Assembly: GCA_017999435.1 (NCBI GenBank)
Contig: JAGNLV010000006.1
Coordinates: 62,001-126,000 of the forward strand
DNA: 64,000 nt
Origin: Candidatus Zixiibacteriota bacterium
GTDB taxonomy: Bacteria; Zixibacteria; MSB-5A5; GN15; FEB-12
Direction: 5' to 3'
This document shows, piece after piece, positions 51,388 through 59,705 of the stretch. The notes under the pieces are model-generated. The model made no database searches, was not told the DNA's origin, and saw only the letters and a list, made by a program, of their open reading frames with translations. Both the position numbers and the translations under genes were made by a program. The stretch's first letter is position 1. Each line of letters starts with the position of its first letter.

Positions 51388-51576
51388 GTGGCTATGAAAA
51401 TCACCGATGACTGCACCGCCTGCGGGCTGTGCCTGCCGGAATGCCCCACCCAGTCCATTTCGGAAGGAGATATCTACGTCATCGATCCCGGCTCCTGCAA
51501 CGAATGCGCAGATCAGAAAGACGGTCCGCAGTGCGCGGCCATCTGTCCGGTCGAGGACTGCATTGTGAAGGCGTAG
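51388..51576 (+). CDS. 2[4Fe-4S] ferredoxin
   Basis: A 62-aa soluble electron carrier. DDCTACGLCLPECPTQSI binds the first cluster. The second motif CNECADQKDGPQCAAICP has a longer insertion between the second and third Cys, as in the YfhL/Alv-type bacterial ferredoxins. GTG 51388 is preferred with GGAGA 7 nt upstream; ATG 51394 is the alternative. It stands alone; the electron partner is unknown. Confidence 0.9.
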   Translation: MAMKITDDCTACGLCLPECPTQSISEGDIYVIDPGSCNECADQKDGPQCAAICPVEDCIVKA

Positions 51577-51685
51577 CTCGGGACAGAGCCGGAGAAACAG
51601 CCAGGGCGGCGGGGGAGAGGCGGTCGCCGGCGGGCCTACGTCAGTTCTTGGGGTGGCTCCGTCAAACCCGCCGGTCCAAAAAATA

Positions 51686-51752
51686 GAGGGTGCTCCTCTG
51701 TTTGGGTAGAGGGGGCTAGAAAACTACCCAGGGACAGCAGAGAATCACCCTC
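51686..51752. repeat. 67-nt long imperfect hairpin element
   Basis: Three collinear paired segments: GAGGGTG/CACCCTC (7 bp), CTCTG/CAGAG (5 bp) and TGGGTAG/CTACCCA (7 bp), with a 14-nt terminal loop. It lies between the convergent ferredoxin and DUF1573 genes. It could be a miniature repeat element or an extended terminator. Confidence 0.7.
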
Positions 51753-51809
51753 GTTGTCCTATAAATGACACAATCCGTCAGGGATGTCAAGGATTAATAC
51801 GGAAGATTC

Positions 51810-52523
51810 TCAGTACTTTACGATCTTCACGGGGACGGTCAGGACTGTCGGGTCGCTATCGGCCGAAGTGACGGTCACGGTAAAATTCGATTCCAGCGTT
51901 CCGCGGGCAAGTTCCGGTGACGGAACAACTTCCAGCTCAATTGCGCCCCCCTTCTGGGCTTTCGGCGTCACTACGTTAACGGAGAAGTGCTGGTCCAACT
52001 GGTAGACCGCGGCCACTTCGATCCATTCGGAAGCGCGGTTCGGAATCGTGACTTTCCTGGATTTCTGAGGGGGCAGTATCATCACCGAGAGCGGATCCGG
52101 CTTGATCCCGTTGAACCATTGCCCAATAATCGACAGGTAGTAAAGGTCGATAGTCGATTGTCCTTCCCGGTCGGTGGTGATTGTGAGGCTCTTATTCTGG
52201 GGACCATAGAAGTCCCGGGTATTAAACCGCAGGTGGATGTTGGTCGAATCGCCGGGCGCCAGAACGCTGTCGGCGACAAAGGCTGCCGAACAATCGCAGT
52301 GCACATCGACTTTGCGCACGCGCACCGTGTCCGGCGAGCGGTTGATCACGGGGTAGCGGAAACGGACGGTGTAGTCGATGCCGATGTGCCCGAAGTCGAA
52401 AACGGCGGTCGGGAAGTCCAGCCCCTTGCCGGGAGCCGGCGACTGGGTCCCGGTCCAAGCGGCCAACGGAAGCGCCGCCGCGAAAGCGACGGCCGATATC
52501 AGAGCTCTACCCTTCGGCGTCAT
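51810..52523 (-). CDS. DUF1573-family exported protein
   Basis: A 237-aa protein. After a signal peptide (ALISAVAFAAALPLAAWTG) comes an immunoglobulin-like DUF1573 domain: AVFDFGHIGIDYTVRFRYP, VRVRKVDVHCDCSAAFVADS with the conserved C-D-C, and GDSTNIHLRFNTRDFYGPQN. Proteins of this family are widespread in the FCB group and lack an established function. GGAGA lies 4 nt before ATG 52523, which overlaps the end of the cysteine synthase gene by 4 bp, so the two are co-translated. Confidence 0.88.
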   Translation of the reverse strand: MTPKGRALISAVAFAAALPLAAWTGTQSPAPGKGLDFPTAVFDFGHIGIDYTVRFRYPVINRSPDTVRVRKVDVHCDCSAAFVADSVLAPGDSTNIHLRFNTRDFYGPQNKSLTITTDREGQSTIDLYYLSIIGQWFNGIKPDPLSVMILPPQKSRKVTIPNRASEWIEVAAVYQLDQHFSVNVVTPKAQKGGAIELEVVPSPELARGTLESNFTVTVTSADSDPTVLTVPVKIVKY

Positions 52524-53512
52524 GTCTTCTCCGGGATCCCCGCCGGCAGGAAGCCGTGCTGGTGCATCCAACTGTCGTTGTAGCACTTGCTGAGGTAGCG
52601 GATGCCGGCGTCAGCGAAAATACCGACAATAATATCCTCCGGCCGTGCCCTGCGGGCCACTTGCTCAATTGCGACCGCCACCGCGCCCGATGACCCGCCG
52701 CCGGAGATGCCCTCGGTCCGCGCGATCAGCCGCGCCCGCTGGAAAGCGTCGCGGTCGGAAACGGTAATGACCTCGTCGATATATTGCGGATGGAGCGCCT
52801 CGGTGATCACGTCGGAGCCGATCCCTTCAATTTTGTACGCCGCGGGGGTGGTGGTCCGCCCGCTGCGGATATAGGCGGCGAACACCGAACCCTCCGGGTC
52901 GACCGCGATCGCCTTGATCGCCGGATTCTTCTCCTTGAGGAACCGCGCGACGCCGGAAAACGTCCCCCCGGTTCCGATCCCGGCCACGAAGTGGGTCAGC
53001 CGGCCTTCGGTGTCGTCCCAGATCTCCGGACCGGTCAGGCGGTAGTGGGCCTCGACATTCTCCTGGCTGTTGTACTGGTCGAGGTCGAAGTACCCGTGCT
53101 CGCGGGCCAGCCTCCGGGCCACCATGTAGGCTCCCTCCGGGTCGGCGTGATCCTCCGTCTCCCGCGTCACGATCACCTCAGCGCCGAACGACTTGATCAG
53201 GTCAATCTTCTCCTGGCTCGTCTTCACCGGCGTCGTCAGCACGGCCCGCAGTCCGAGCACGGAGCAGACCATCGCCACCGCCGAGCCGGTGTTGCCGGAG
53301 GTATTGTCGATCACGGTGTCGCCCGGTTTCAGCCGGCCGTCCCGCAGCGCCTTGGTGATGATGTAGTAGGCCATGCGGTCTTTCACCGAGCCGGTCGGGT
53401 TGAAGAACTCGAGCTTCACGTACGCCCGCGGTCCGGGATCGGTCATTCCGGTCCGCAGCCGCACCAGCGGGGTGTGGCCCACCAGGTCGAGAATGTGTTC
53501 TACTGTCCTCAT
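52520..53512 (-). CDS. PLP-dependent cysteine synthase/cystathionine beta-synthase family enzyme
   Basis: A 330-aa fold type II PLP enzyme. FFNPTGSVKDRMAYYIITKA carries the PLP-lysine (S-V-K-D-R), DNTSGNTGSAVAMVC the substrate loop and GIGTGGTFSGVARFL the phosphate-binding loop. SGGGSSGAVAVAIEQ is the final loop with the pyridine-N Ser. It most resembles O-acetylserine sulfhydrylase/CBS-type synthases without the CBS regulatory domain. ATG 53512 begins MRTVEHILDLVGHTPLVRL, the correct family start; the longer frame upstream is not supported. It is in an operon with the DUF1573 gene. Confidence 0.92.
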   Translation of the reverse strand: MRTVEHILDLVGHTPLVRLRTGMTDPGPRAYVKLEFFNPTGSVKDRMAYYIITKALRDGRLKPGDTVIDNTSGNTGSAVAMVCSVLGLRAVLTTPVKTSQEKIDLIKSFGAEVIVTRETEDHADPEGAYMVARRLAREHGYFDLDQYNSQENVEAHYRLTGPEIWDDTEGRLTHFVAGIGTGGTFSGVARFLKEKNPAIKAIAVDPEGSVFAAYIRSGRTTTPAAYKIEGIGSDVITEALHPQYIDEVITVSDRDAFQRARLIARTEGISGGGSSGAVAVAIEQVARRARPEDIIVGIFADAGIRYLSKCYNDSWMHQHGFLPAGIPEKT

Positions 53513-53695
53513 ACGCCTCTTGCTTTTACTCGTCAAGCGTAGGCATTTCTTATACAAATTTCAACTATTTTCATCGCCCCCCGGACAAACGCTTTTTCGT
53601 TGACAATCCCGGCCGCGCGCCCTAGTATCGGCCGGAAGCATCGCGTAGACCTAACTGCGGCGCCCCGGCGCCGGCGGGACTGATTTGGAGGTACT

Positions 53696-54268
53696 GTGAG
53701 ATCCCTGGGGATACTTTGCTGCCTGATTCTGGCCGCCGCCTGCGGGCTCGCCGGCTGTTCGAAAGACGATGACATTGTCGAGCTGGAGCGGGAGGTGATG
53801 GCGCAACAGGGACAGACCGACTCCCACCCCGCGGCGGTTTCCGACGTCCCCGTGCTGCCGGCGGCGGCCTCAGCCCCCGATTCGGTCCGCCCCGAACTGA
53901 ACGCCGGCGCGATTCCCGACGAGCCCCCGGACGAGCCTCTCAATGAGACGCCGGTCGAGGCGCAGGATGTCGCACCGGAAACGACCCCGGACCAGCCCCT
54001 GACCCCGGTTGACCTCCCGGTCCCGCCTGCCGGCGACGGTTTCGTCGTCCAGCTCGCGGGGTGCGAAGATCCCGATTACGCCGCCGAGCTGGTCGAGAAG
54101 TTCCGGGAGCGCGGCTACGAGCCCTTTGTGAGCACCGAGACTGTCGGGGGCGAGACCTACCACCGGGTACGGCTGGGGGTCTATCCGACCTACGCCGAGG
54201 CCCGGCAAGTGCAGCAGGAGCTGAGCGACAAGTACTCGTTTGACACCTGGATCGACCGGATCAGGTAA
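53696..54268 (+). CDS. SPOR-domain lipoprotein
   Basis: A 190-aa lipoprotein. The signal ends in lipobox GLAGC (Cys about residue 21), followed by an acidic, Pro-rich linker of about 90 residues. The C-terminal SPOR domain (FVVQLAGCEDPDYAAELVEK, VRLGVYPTYAEARQVQQELS) binds denuded peptidoglycan at division sites in known members. GTG 53696 has GGAGG 5 nt upstream. It is probably co-transcribed with yjbQ 45 bp later. Confidence 0.9.
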   Translation: MRSLGILCCLILAAACGLAGCSKDDDIVELEREVMAQQGQTDSHPAAVSDVPVLPAAASAPDSVRPELNAGAIPDEPPDEPLNETPVEAQDVAPETTPDQPLTPVDLPVPPAGDGFVVQLAGCEDPDYAAELVEKFRERGYEPFVSTETVGGETYHRVRLGVYPTYAEARQVQQELSDKYSFDTWIDRIR

Positions 54269-54313
54269 CCGTCGGGTAGCCGTGTTCCGTGCAGCGCGCG
54301 CCGCATCCACCCC

Positions 54314-54727
54314 ATGAAGCACTACCGCGAATTCCTTGAGTTCAACACCTCCCGCCGACGGGAGTACATCAATATTACGGCAAGCATCGAGCAGGCTCTG
54401 CAGCGCAGCGCCATCCGGGAGGGCTTGATCCTGGTCTCGGCCATGCACATCACCGCGTCGGTTTACATCAACGACGCCGAGCCGGGGCTGATCCAGGATA
54501 TCGACGCCTGGCTGGACAAGCTGGCGCCGCACCGCGACGATTACCGCTACCACCGCACCGGCGAAGACAACGCCGACGCGCATCTGAAGAACCTGTTGCT
54601 GCACCACCAAGTCTTACTGCCGGTCAGCGACGGCCGCATTGACCTCGGGCCGTGGCAACAGGTGTACTACGCCGAATTCGACGGTCGCCGGCGCAAGCGC
54701 GTCATCGTCAAAATCATCGGCGAGTAG
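54314..54727 (+). CDS. yjbQ: YjbQ family protein (UPF0047, secondary thiamine-phosphate synthase enzyme)
   Basis: A 137-aa single-domain protein. [20 protein letters not shown] is the first strand, [19 protein letters not shown] holds the conserved His and N-D-x-E motif, and [12 protein letters not shown] and [13 protein letters not shown] are the remaining signatures. YjbQ homologues have weak thiamine-phosphate synthase activity in vitro, and the physiological role is unclear. Normal length. ATG 54314 begins the family N-terminus ([10 protein letters not shown]). Confidence 0.92.
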   Translation: MKHYREFLEFNTSRRREYINITASIEQALQRSAIREGLILVSAMHITASVYINDAEPGLIQDIDAWLDKLAPHRDDYRYHRTGEDNADAHLKNLLLHHQVLLPVSDGRIDLGPWQQVYYAEFDGRRRKRVIVKIIGE

Positions 54728-54844
54728 CCGCCCGCGCGGGGGAGAGGGGCCCGATGCGGTCGCGCGCCCCGACATCAGAGCCGCTCCGTTGAATTCCCCC
54801 GTCCCATCTGCCGATATACCGCTTAGATCGGACCCAGAGCCAAA

Positions 54845-56314
54845 ATGGGGGTTATGTTGTTCCGACCACTCCGGCCCGGCCCGGCCGCTCGGTCTTCCTG
54901 TCGGGCTGCTCTGCCCTGTCTGTTCTCCGTGCCGCAGTTGGCGGCGGCTGCGCGCCTCCGGCTGCAGGCCGGCGATGCTCCCGGCGCTCTCGAGTGCGTC
55001 CGGGCGGTGATGAGACTCGCGCCGCACGATCCCGACGCCCTCGCGGTGGCCGGCGAGGTCGCGGCGGCGGCGGGGCTGGAAGCGGAGGCGGAAGCGCTGC
55101 TGCAGCGGGCGCTGGCCGCCGACCCCATGCTGGGCTCAGCCCACCGCGGCCTCTGCGACCTGTGGGGGCGGGTCCTTGCGCGCCTGGCCCCGGATCTCCG
55201 CCGCAAACGCGACCTGCTCCGCACTCTCCATTGGCTGTCGCGCTATGCCCCGGACTGCGCCGCCGCGCCCCTCCTGCGGGAGAATCTCCGGCTGCGGGAG
55301 GAAGCTCTCGCGGCCGGTCGCAACCGCTGGGTGCATGCCGACACCCGCATTCTCCTGCATCTGCCGCCGCCCGGCGCGCTGCGCTCCCTCATCGAAAACT
55401 GGGCCGAGGTGCTCGCCTACGGCGGGATTCCCGCCCGCCTCCTGCGGCGGGAGGACCCGACCGAACCGGTCTTCGAGCAGTTCCGTCCCGATGTCTTCAT
55501 CACGCTCGCCGAACCGGCTGCGCAGGTCGGTCTCGACCGCGACTACATTGGGCGATATCGCCGCGCCCACGGGCTTCGCGTCGGGCACCTCACGTCGTTC
55601 CGGCACGAATATCCCCCCTGCGATTTCCTGATTGCCCTCGGTTGCCCGGCCGACCTTCCGCGCGCCGACGGAGCCGAGACGCCGCTTCTTGACATGCCGC
55701 CGGCGATCAACCCGTTGCGCCACTATATGAGGCCGCGCGCCGAGGTCTGGGACTACGCCTTCGTGGGCGACAATACGCCCCAGACGGTCGAGCGCGTGAA
55801 AGCCTGCCTCCTGCCGGTCCTCCGCCTGTATTCGGGAGTTCTGGCCGGGCGGGGCTGGGACATCGGTCTGGGCGAGCTCCACCAGGCGGAGGAGGCGGTT
55901 CTGTTCAACTTCGCGCGCGTCTGCCCGAATCTCCCCCTCCCGGGCCCCTCGTGGGAGTCCTTCGCCGCGAACCTGCGCGCCCTCGCGATTCCCGCCTGCG
56001 GGGGGTTTGCCCTGACCGACAACACCGCTTTCGGCGGCGCGTTCTTCGCCCCCGACGAGACCGCGGCGGCCGATTCTCCGGGCCGATTTGTGGAAATGTT
56101 CGATTACTTCCGGAACCATCCGGACCAACGCCTCCCGATCATCCGCGCCGGCATGGAGCGGGTCTATCGGGAACACACCCTCTTCCACCGGATGGACCTG
56201 CTGCTGGCGTTCCTCGGATGCCGCGGCGGATCTTTGCGCCGCGAGCGGCAGCCGGTGCCGCCGTGGGAGGAGTCGGCCACCCGGCCCGTTACCTGGGCCG
56301 ACCGCCTCACTTAG
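54845..56314 (+). CDS. TPR-containing glycosyltransferase-like protein (CgeB-like)
   Basis: A 489-aa protein. Residues about 30-110 are TPR-like (ARLRLQAGDAPGALECVRAV, AEALLQRALAADPMLGSAHR). The C-terminal about 330 residues follow the CgeB/DUF3880 glycosyltransferase pattern: IENWAEVLAYGGIPARLL, VGHLTSFRHEYPPCDFLIAL, the late LALPACGGFALTDN-like segment (here LAIPACGGFALTDNTA) and FDYFRNHPDQRLPIIRAGME. It probably transfers a sugar to a protein or polysaccharide. The N-terminus is uncertain: ATG 54845 lies in sequence unlike a domain start, and GTG 54930 is an alternative. It overlaps the convergent methyltransferase by 8 bp. Confidence 0.7.
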   Translation: MGVMLFRPLRPGPAARSSCRAALPCLFSVPQLAAAARLRLQAGDAPGALECVRAVMRLAPHDPDALAVAGEVAAAAGLEAEAEALLQRALAADPMLGSAHRGLCDLWGRVLARLAPDLRRKRDLLRTLHWLSRYAPDCAAAPLLRENLRLREEALAAGRNRWVHADTRILLHLPPPGALRSLIENWAEVLAYGGIPARLLRREDPTEPVFEQFRPDVFITLAEPAAQVGLDRDYIGRYRRAHGLRVGHLTSFRHEYPPCDFLIALGCPADLPRADGAETPLLDMPPAINPLRHYMRPRAEVWDYAFVGDNTPQTVERVKACLLPVLRLYSGVLAGRGWDIGLGELHQAEEAVLFNFARVCPNLPLPGPSWESFAANLRALAIPACGGFALTDNTAFGGAFFAPDETAAADSPGRFVEMFDYFRNHPDQRLPIIRAGMERVYREHTLFHRMDLLLAFLGCRGGSLRRERQPVPPWEESATRPVTWADRLT

Positions 56315-57056
56315 CGGCGAGGGCAACGAGTCGTCCGGCCGCGATGTCGTACGGCGCGCCCTGGAAGTCGGCGTACGCCTCGGCCGACGCGAATCCCACC
56401 GAGCGCAGGAGGGCGCACAGCTCGGAGGCTCCGTAGATCCGCAGATCGAATTCAAATTCCCGCCGCTCGCTCCCCCGCAGGACGATCCAGCGGTTGTGCA
56501 GGCGCGTGAAGTGATCCACGAACGACCGCTCCTCGATTATGGTGATCCCGTGCGCCTCCTCCCAGTCGCGCCGCCGGAACGCCCGGATCAAGCTTTCCCG
56601 CCCGTGGAGTTCCATAACGAGACGCCCGCCGGGCCGCAGCGAGCTGAAGACGTTCTCCAGCACCCTCCGGTCGTCCTCAGGGTCCTCGAAATATCCGAAC
56701 GAGGTGTACATATTGAGGACTGCCTCGAACGCTCCCTCGCGCCGGAACTCGCGCATGTCACAGCAGACGGTCTCGATATCGAGACTGCGCCCGCGCGCGC
56801 GGGCGGTGAGGGTGGCGAGGAACGCCCGGCTGCGGTCGACGGCGGTGACGGAATAGCCCGCCGCCGCCAGCGGAACGGCAAACCGCCCCGGCCCGGCGCA
56901 CAGGTCCAACACCGGGGCCGGCGACGCCAGCCGCAAAAACGCCGTCAGCTCGCCGACCGATGACGCGGCGCGCTCAAAACGCTCCTCGCCGAACATGAAC
57001 GGCGCCGTCCACTCCCAGAAATCCTCGCGCTCGTACCAGGGTTCTTGTGCGGTCAT
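56307..57056 (-). CDS. Class I SAM-dependent methyltransferase
   Basis: A 249-aa methyltransferase. PAPVLDLCAGPGRFAVPLAA is SAM motif I, VTAVDRSRAFLATL motif II and FEAVLNMYTSFGYFEDPEDD motif IV. SLRPGGRLVMELHGRESL follows, with a C-terminal beta domain (GASELCALLRSVGFASAEAY). The Y-T-S-F-G-Y-F segment is common in small-molecule methyltransferases. Substrate unknown. ATG 57056 begins MTAQEPWYEREDFWEW; its 3' end overlaps the CgeB-like gene by 8 bp on the other strand. Confidence 0.88.
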   Translation of the reverse strand: MTAQEPWYEREDFWEWTAPFMFGEERFERAASSVGELTAFLRLASPAPVLDLCAGPGRFAVPLAAAGYSVTAVDRSRAFLATLTARARGRSLDIETVCCDMREFRREGAFEAVLNMYTSFGYFEDPEDDRRVLENVFSSLRPGGRLVMELHGRESLIRAFRRRDWEEAHGITIIEERSFVDHFTRLHNRWIVLRGSERREFEFDLRIYGASELCALLRSVGFASAEAYADFQGAPYDIAAGRLVALAAK

Positions 57057-57246
57057 AGCTTTCCTCCCGGGCTGTTCCCGTGGCCGTTCGGGCGCCCCAA
57101 CATCTTATCCAAAACGGTGATGTCCCAGGACAGGTTCATGCCTGCCAGGTGGAACAGGGCCGATTCTACGGACCCGCCAGGGCAAACCGCGCCCGCGGAG
57201 CGCGCAATTCGCCCGATCCGCAGGCGCCGGCCGCCGTCAGCTCTCT

Positions 57247-59190
57247 TTACTCCTTGCGCGCCTCCCCGGCCGGTTTCAGGTGCCGGGTGAAAAACTCCAC
57301 CTGCTTGCGGTACTCGGCGATGATATTGACCCGCTTGCTTGCGCCGTGGCCCTCGTCCGGGAAGATGAGCGAGTCCACCACTCCGCCCGACTGCTTCACG
57401 GCTTTGATGATCTGCCGCGCTTCCCCCACCGGCACGCGGGGGTCGTTCTCCCCGTGCACGACCAGAAGGGGTGTCTTGATGAGGTGCGCTTTGTGAATGG
57501 GGGAGATCTCCCGCAGAAACGCCGGATCGCTCAACGGTCCGTACTCCGATTCCCGCAGCGCCCGGCGGTAGGGGGCGGTGTTCTCCAGGAAGGTCTGGAA
57601 ATTGGCGATACCGACTTCATCGACCGCCGCGCCGAACAGGTCCGGGAATTCGGTCACCATGCCGAGCACGACATACCCGCCGTAGGAGGCGCCGCGGATG
57701 CCGATCATTCCCGGCGCGGCGTAGCCGTTGGCGATCAGCCACTCCACGCCCGCGCGGTAGTCCATGAGCGAGTGTTTGCGGTTCCGGTAATTGTCCATGT
57801 TGAGGTAATTGCGCCCGTAACCATCCGAACCGCGCACGTTCGGCGCGAACAACCCGAATCCGTTCAGGAGGAAGTACTGGAGGTTGCGCTCGAAGTAGGG
57901 CCGGTACTGCCCCTCCGGGCCGCCGTGGGCGTTCACGATGAACGGGACCGGCTGACCCTGCTTGTAGTTGGGCGGCAGATAGAGGAAGGCCGGGATCTCG
58001 AGGCTGTCAAAACTCTTGTAGCGCACCAGTTGCGGCTCGCGAAACAACTCGCGGTCGATGCCCGCGTAGATCGAGAACGTCAGCTGCTCGAGCTTCTCCG
58101 ACTGCGGGTTCCAGCGCCACACGTCGGGGGCCCGGGTCGGCGAATTGAACGAGATCAAGCAGTTGCCCTGGCGGTCGAACAGCCCGCCCCCAACGATCCC
58201 CTCCAGCGGCGGGCTTTTCAGCTCCTTGCCGGTAGCCGCCTCGCGCAGCTTCAGCCGCGCGTACCCGTCTTCATTCAGGATCGCCGCCATGAACCGGTAG
58301 TCGCGCGAGAAGCCCAGTCCTTCGACCGCCCACTTCGGATCCAGCCAGCCGTCCGTGACAGACTCCACCTGCGGGCCATCGACCGTCATCCGGGCCAGCC
58401 GCGGCAGACCGTCGGGGTTGTCGTTGCAGATGAGCCAGATCGTCTTGTTGTCCGGCATCAGGGTGGGGGAATCATACATTACGTCGCTGGTGTCGGAGGT
58501 AATCCGGCGGTGCTCGCCGGATGCCAGATCGAGCAGGTAGAGGTCGTCATCCACGTTGGAATTGAACTGGTAGACGATCATCTTCGATCCGTCCTGCGAG
58601 AGGTCGGCCACCCCGTTGTACCCCGGCAGACCGAAAATCTTCCGGTACTCGCCCGTGGCGATGTCCATGCGGTAGATGAAGAAGTCCCGCTTGTTTTCCT
58701 CGTTGGAGCGGAAGAAGATCTCCCGGTCGTCGCGCGACCAGGCCACCGAGCCGTACTGCACCTGGTCGCCGGCGGTCAACTGCTTGACGCGCCCCGTCCG
58801 GGTGTCCATCAGGTAGAGGTTCGACTGCTCCGAGCCTCCGACCGAGGCCCCCACCACCGCCATCGTCCCGGAGTATGACAGGGCGAAGAAGTCGATGCCG
58901 TCTTCAAACGTCGTGAGCTGGTGCGGCCAGCCTTCCCGGGTGAGCCGGTACACCTGGCTGGCGCCCGACATGCTGGACGTGAAGTAGACGTCGCGGCCGT
59001 CCCAGCTGTACGCCGTCGGGCTGCAGCCCCCGATCTGGAGGAAGGTGGCGATATCGGGGATGTAGTCGCCTTGGTTGAGGACGGACACCGGCGGTGTGAC
59101 GGGACCGTCCGACTCCGATTCGGCCGTGCAGGATAGAAGAAGCGTGCTGCCGAGCACCGCCGTGGTCGCAAGTACGAGCAGAAGTCGCAT
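57247..59190 (-). CDS. S9 family serine peptidase, lipoprotein
   Basis: A 647-aa acylaminoacyl-peptidase/DPP-like S9 enzyme. The lipobox LLLSC near residue 20 anchors it to a membrane. The N-terminal beta-propeller repeats resemble TolB (GSVAWSRDDREIFFRSNEEN, NGVADLSQDGSKMIV). The C-terminal hydrolase has GIRGASYGGYVVLGM (Ser), VHGENDPRVPVGEA (Asp) and FPDEGHGASKRVN (His). ATG 59190 has AGGAGA 5 nt upstream. It is the second S9 enzyme of the window, but it differs in domain detail from the one at 21946. It cleaves short peptides outside the cytoplasm. Confidence 0.93.
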   Translation of the reverse strand: MRLLLVLATTAVLGSTLLLSCTAESESDGPVTPPVSVLNQGDYIPDIATFLQIGGCSPTAYSWDGRDVYFTSSMSGASQVYRLTREGWPHQLTTFEDGIDFFALSYSGTMAVVGASVGGSEQSNLYLMDTRTGRVKQLTAGDQVQYGSVAWSRDDREIFFRSNEENKRDFFIYRMDIATGEYRKIFGLPGYNGVADLSQDGSKMIVYQFNSNVDDDLYLLDLASGEHRRITSDTSDVMYDSPTLMPDNKTIWLICNDNPDGLPRLARMTVDGPQVESVTDGWLDPKWAVEGLGFSRDYRFMAAILNEDGYARLKLREAATGKELKSPPLEGIVGGGLFDRQGNCLISFNSPTRAPDVWRWNPQSEKLEQLTFSIYAGIDRELFREPQLVRYKSFDSLEIPAFLYLPPNYKQGQPVPFIVNAHGGPEGQYRPYFERNLQYFLLNGFGLFAPNVRGSDGYGRNYLNMDNYRNRKHSLMDYRAGVEWLIANGYAAPGMIGIRGASYGGYVVLGMVTEFPDLFGAAVDEVGIANFQTFLENTAPYRRALRESEYGPLSDPAFLREISPIHKAHLIKTPLLVVHGENDPRVPVGEARQIIKAVKQSGGVVDSLIFPDEGHGASKRVNIIAEYRKQVEFFTRHLKPAGEARKE

Positions 59191-59318
59191 GCGGTTCTCC
59201 TGACTAGAGTTCGCGGTACGGGTCGTTCTACCAGGTGAGAGGAAAATAGAAACGGAATGTTCACGTGGCAACCCAAAAACGCGGGGAGGGCGGGGAGTGC
59301 AGACCGGGGACAAACAAG

Positions 59319-59350
59319 CGCGGGCCGGGAACGTCCGTTCCCGGCCCGCG
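59319..59350 (-). terminator. Strong terminator downstream of the 2-CW gene
   Basis: Perfect 14-bp stem CGCGGGCCGGGAAC / GTTCCCGGCCCGCG with a 4-nt loop. On the minus strand it is followed by CTTGTTTG, 28 bp after the 2-CW gene. Confidence 0.82.
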
Positions 59351-59378
59351 TATGCTGGTGGGCGGCAAGTTGGAGCGC

Positions 59379-59675
59379 CTATGTGGGCGCCGTGCGGAAG
59401 GCGTAGGTCGCGGCGTCGTCTTCCTCGAACACGACGCGGCGGTAGAAATCACATTCGTGGCAGCGTCCCGTCCCGCACCGTCCCCCGCCCGCGCATCCCT
59501 CTTGGCGGTCGACCAGCCAGCAGATGCGCCCGCCGCCGAGCCCGCCGTTGACGCCGTCGTACTTCATTGCCGCGGCGACGGGGCACTGGCCCAGGAGGCC
59601 CGCCATGAGTCCCCCCGGCTCGCGGCCGCAGTTCTTGAACTCCCAGCAGTTGAGGCGGTGACGTCGTTCCTTCAT
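59379..59675 (-). CDS. Cys-rich 2-CW domain protein
   Basis: A 98-aa protein with nine Cys. LNCWEFKNCGREPGG is the first C-W motif and GRICWLVDRQEGC the second. GRCGTGRCHECDFYRRVV follows, a layout typical of the '2-CW' domain found next to signalling and metal proteins. It has no signal peptide and presumably binds metal. It starts 30 nt after the zinc-ribbon/TPR gene, in the same direction, so it is probably co-transcribed. Confidence 0.85.
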   Translation of the reverse strand: MKERRHRLNCWEFKNCGREPGGLMAGLLGQCPVAAAMKYDGVNGGLGGGRICWLVDRQEGCAGGGRCGTGRCHECDFYRRVVFEEDDAATYAFRTAPT

Positions 59676-59705
59676 GTTCTCAGATTCCGGCTAAGCGGTG
59701 GCTCC

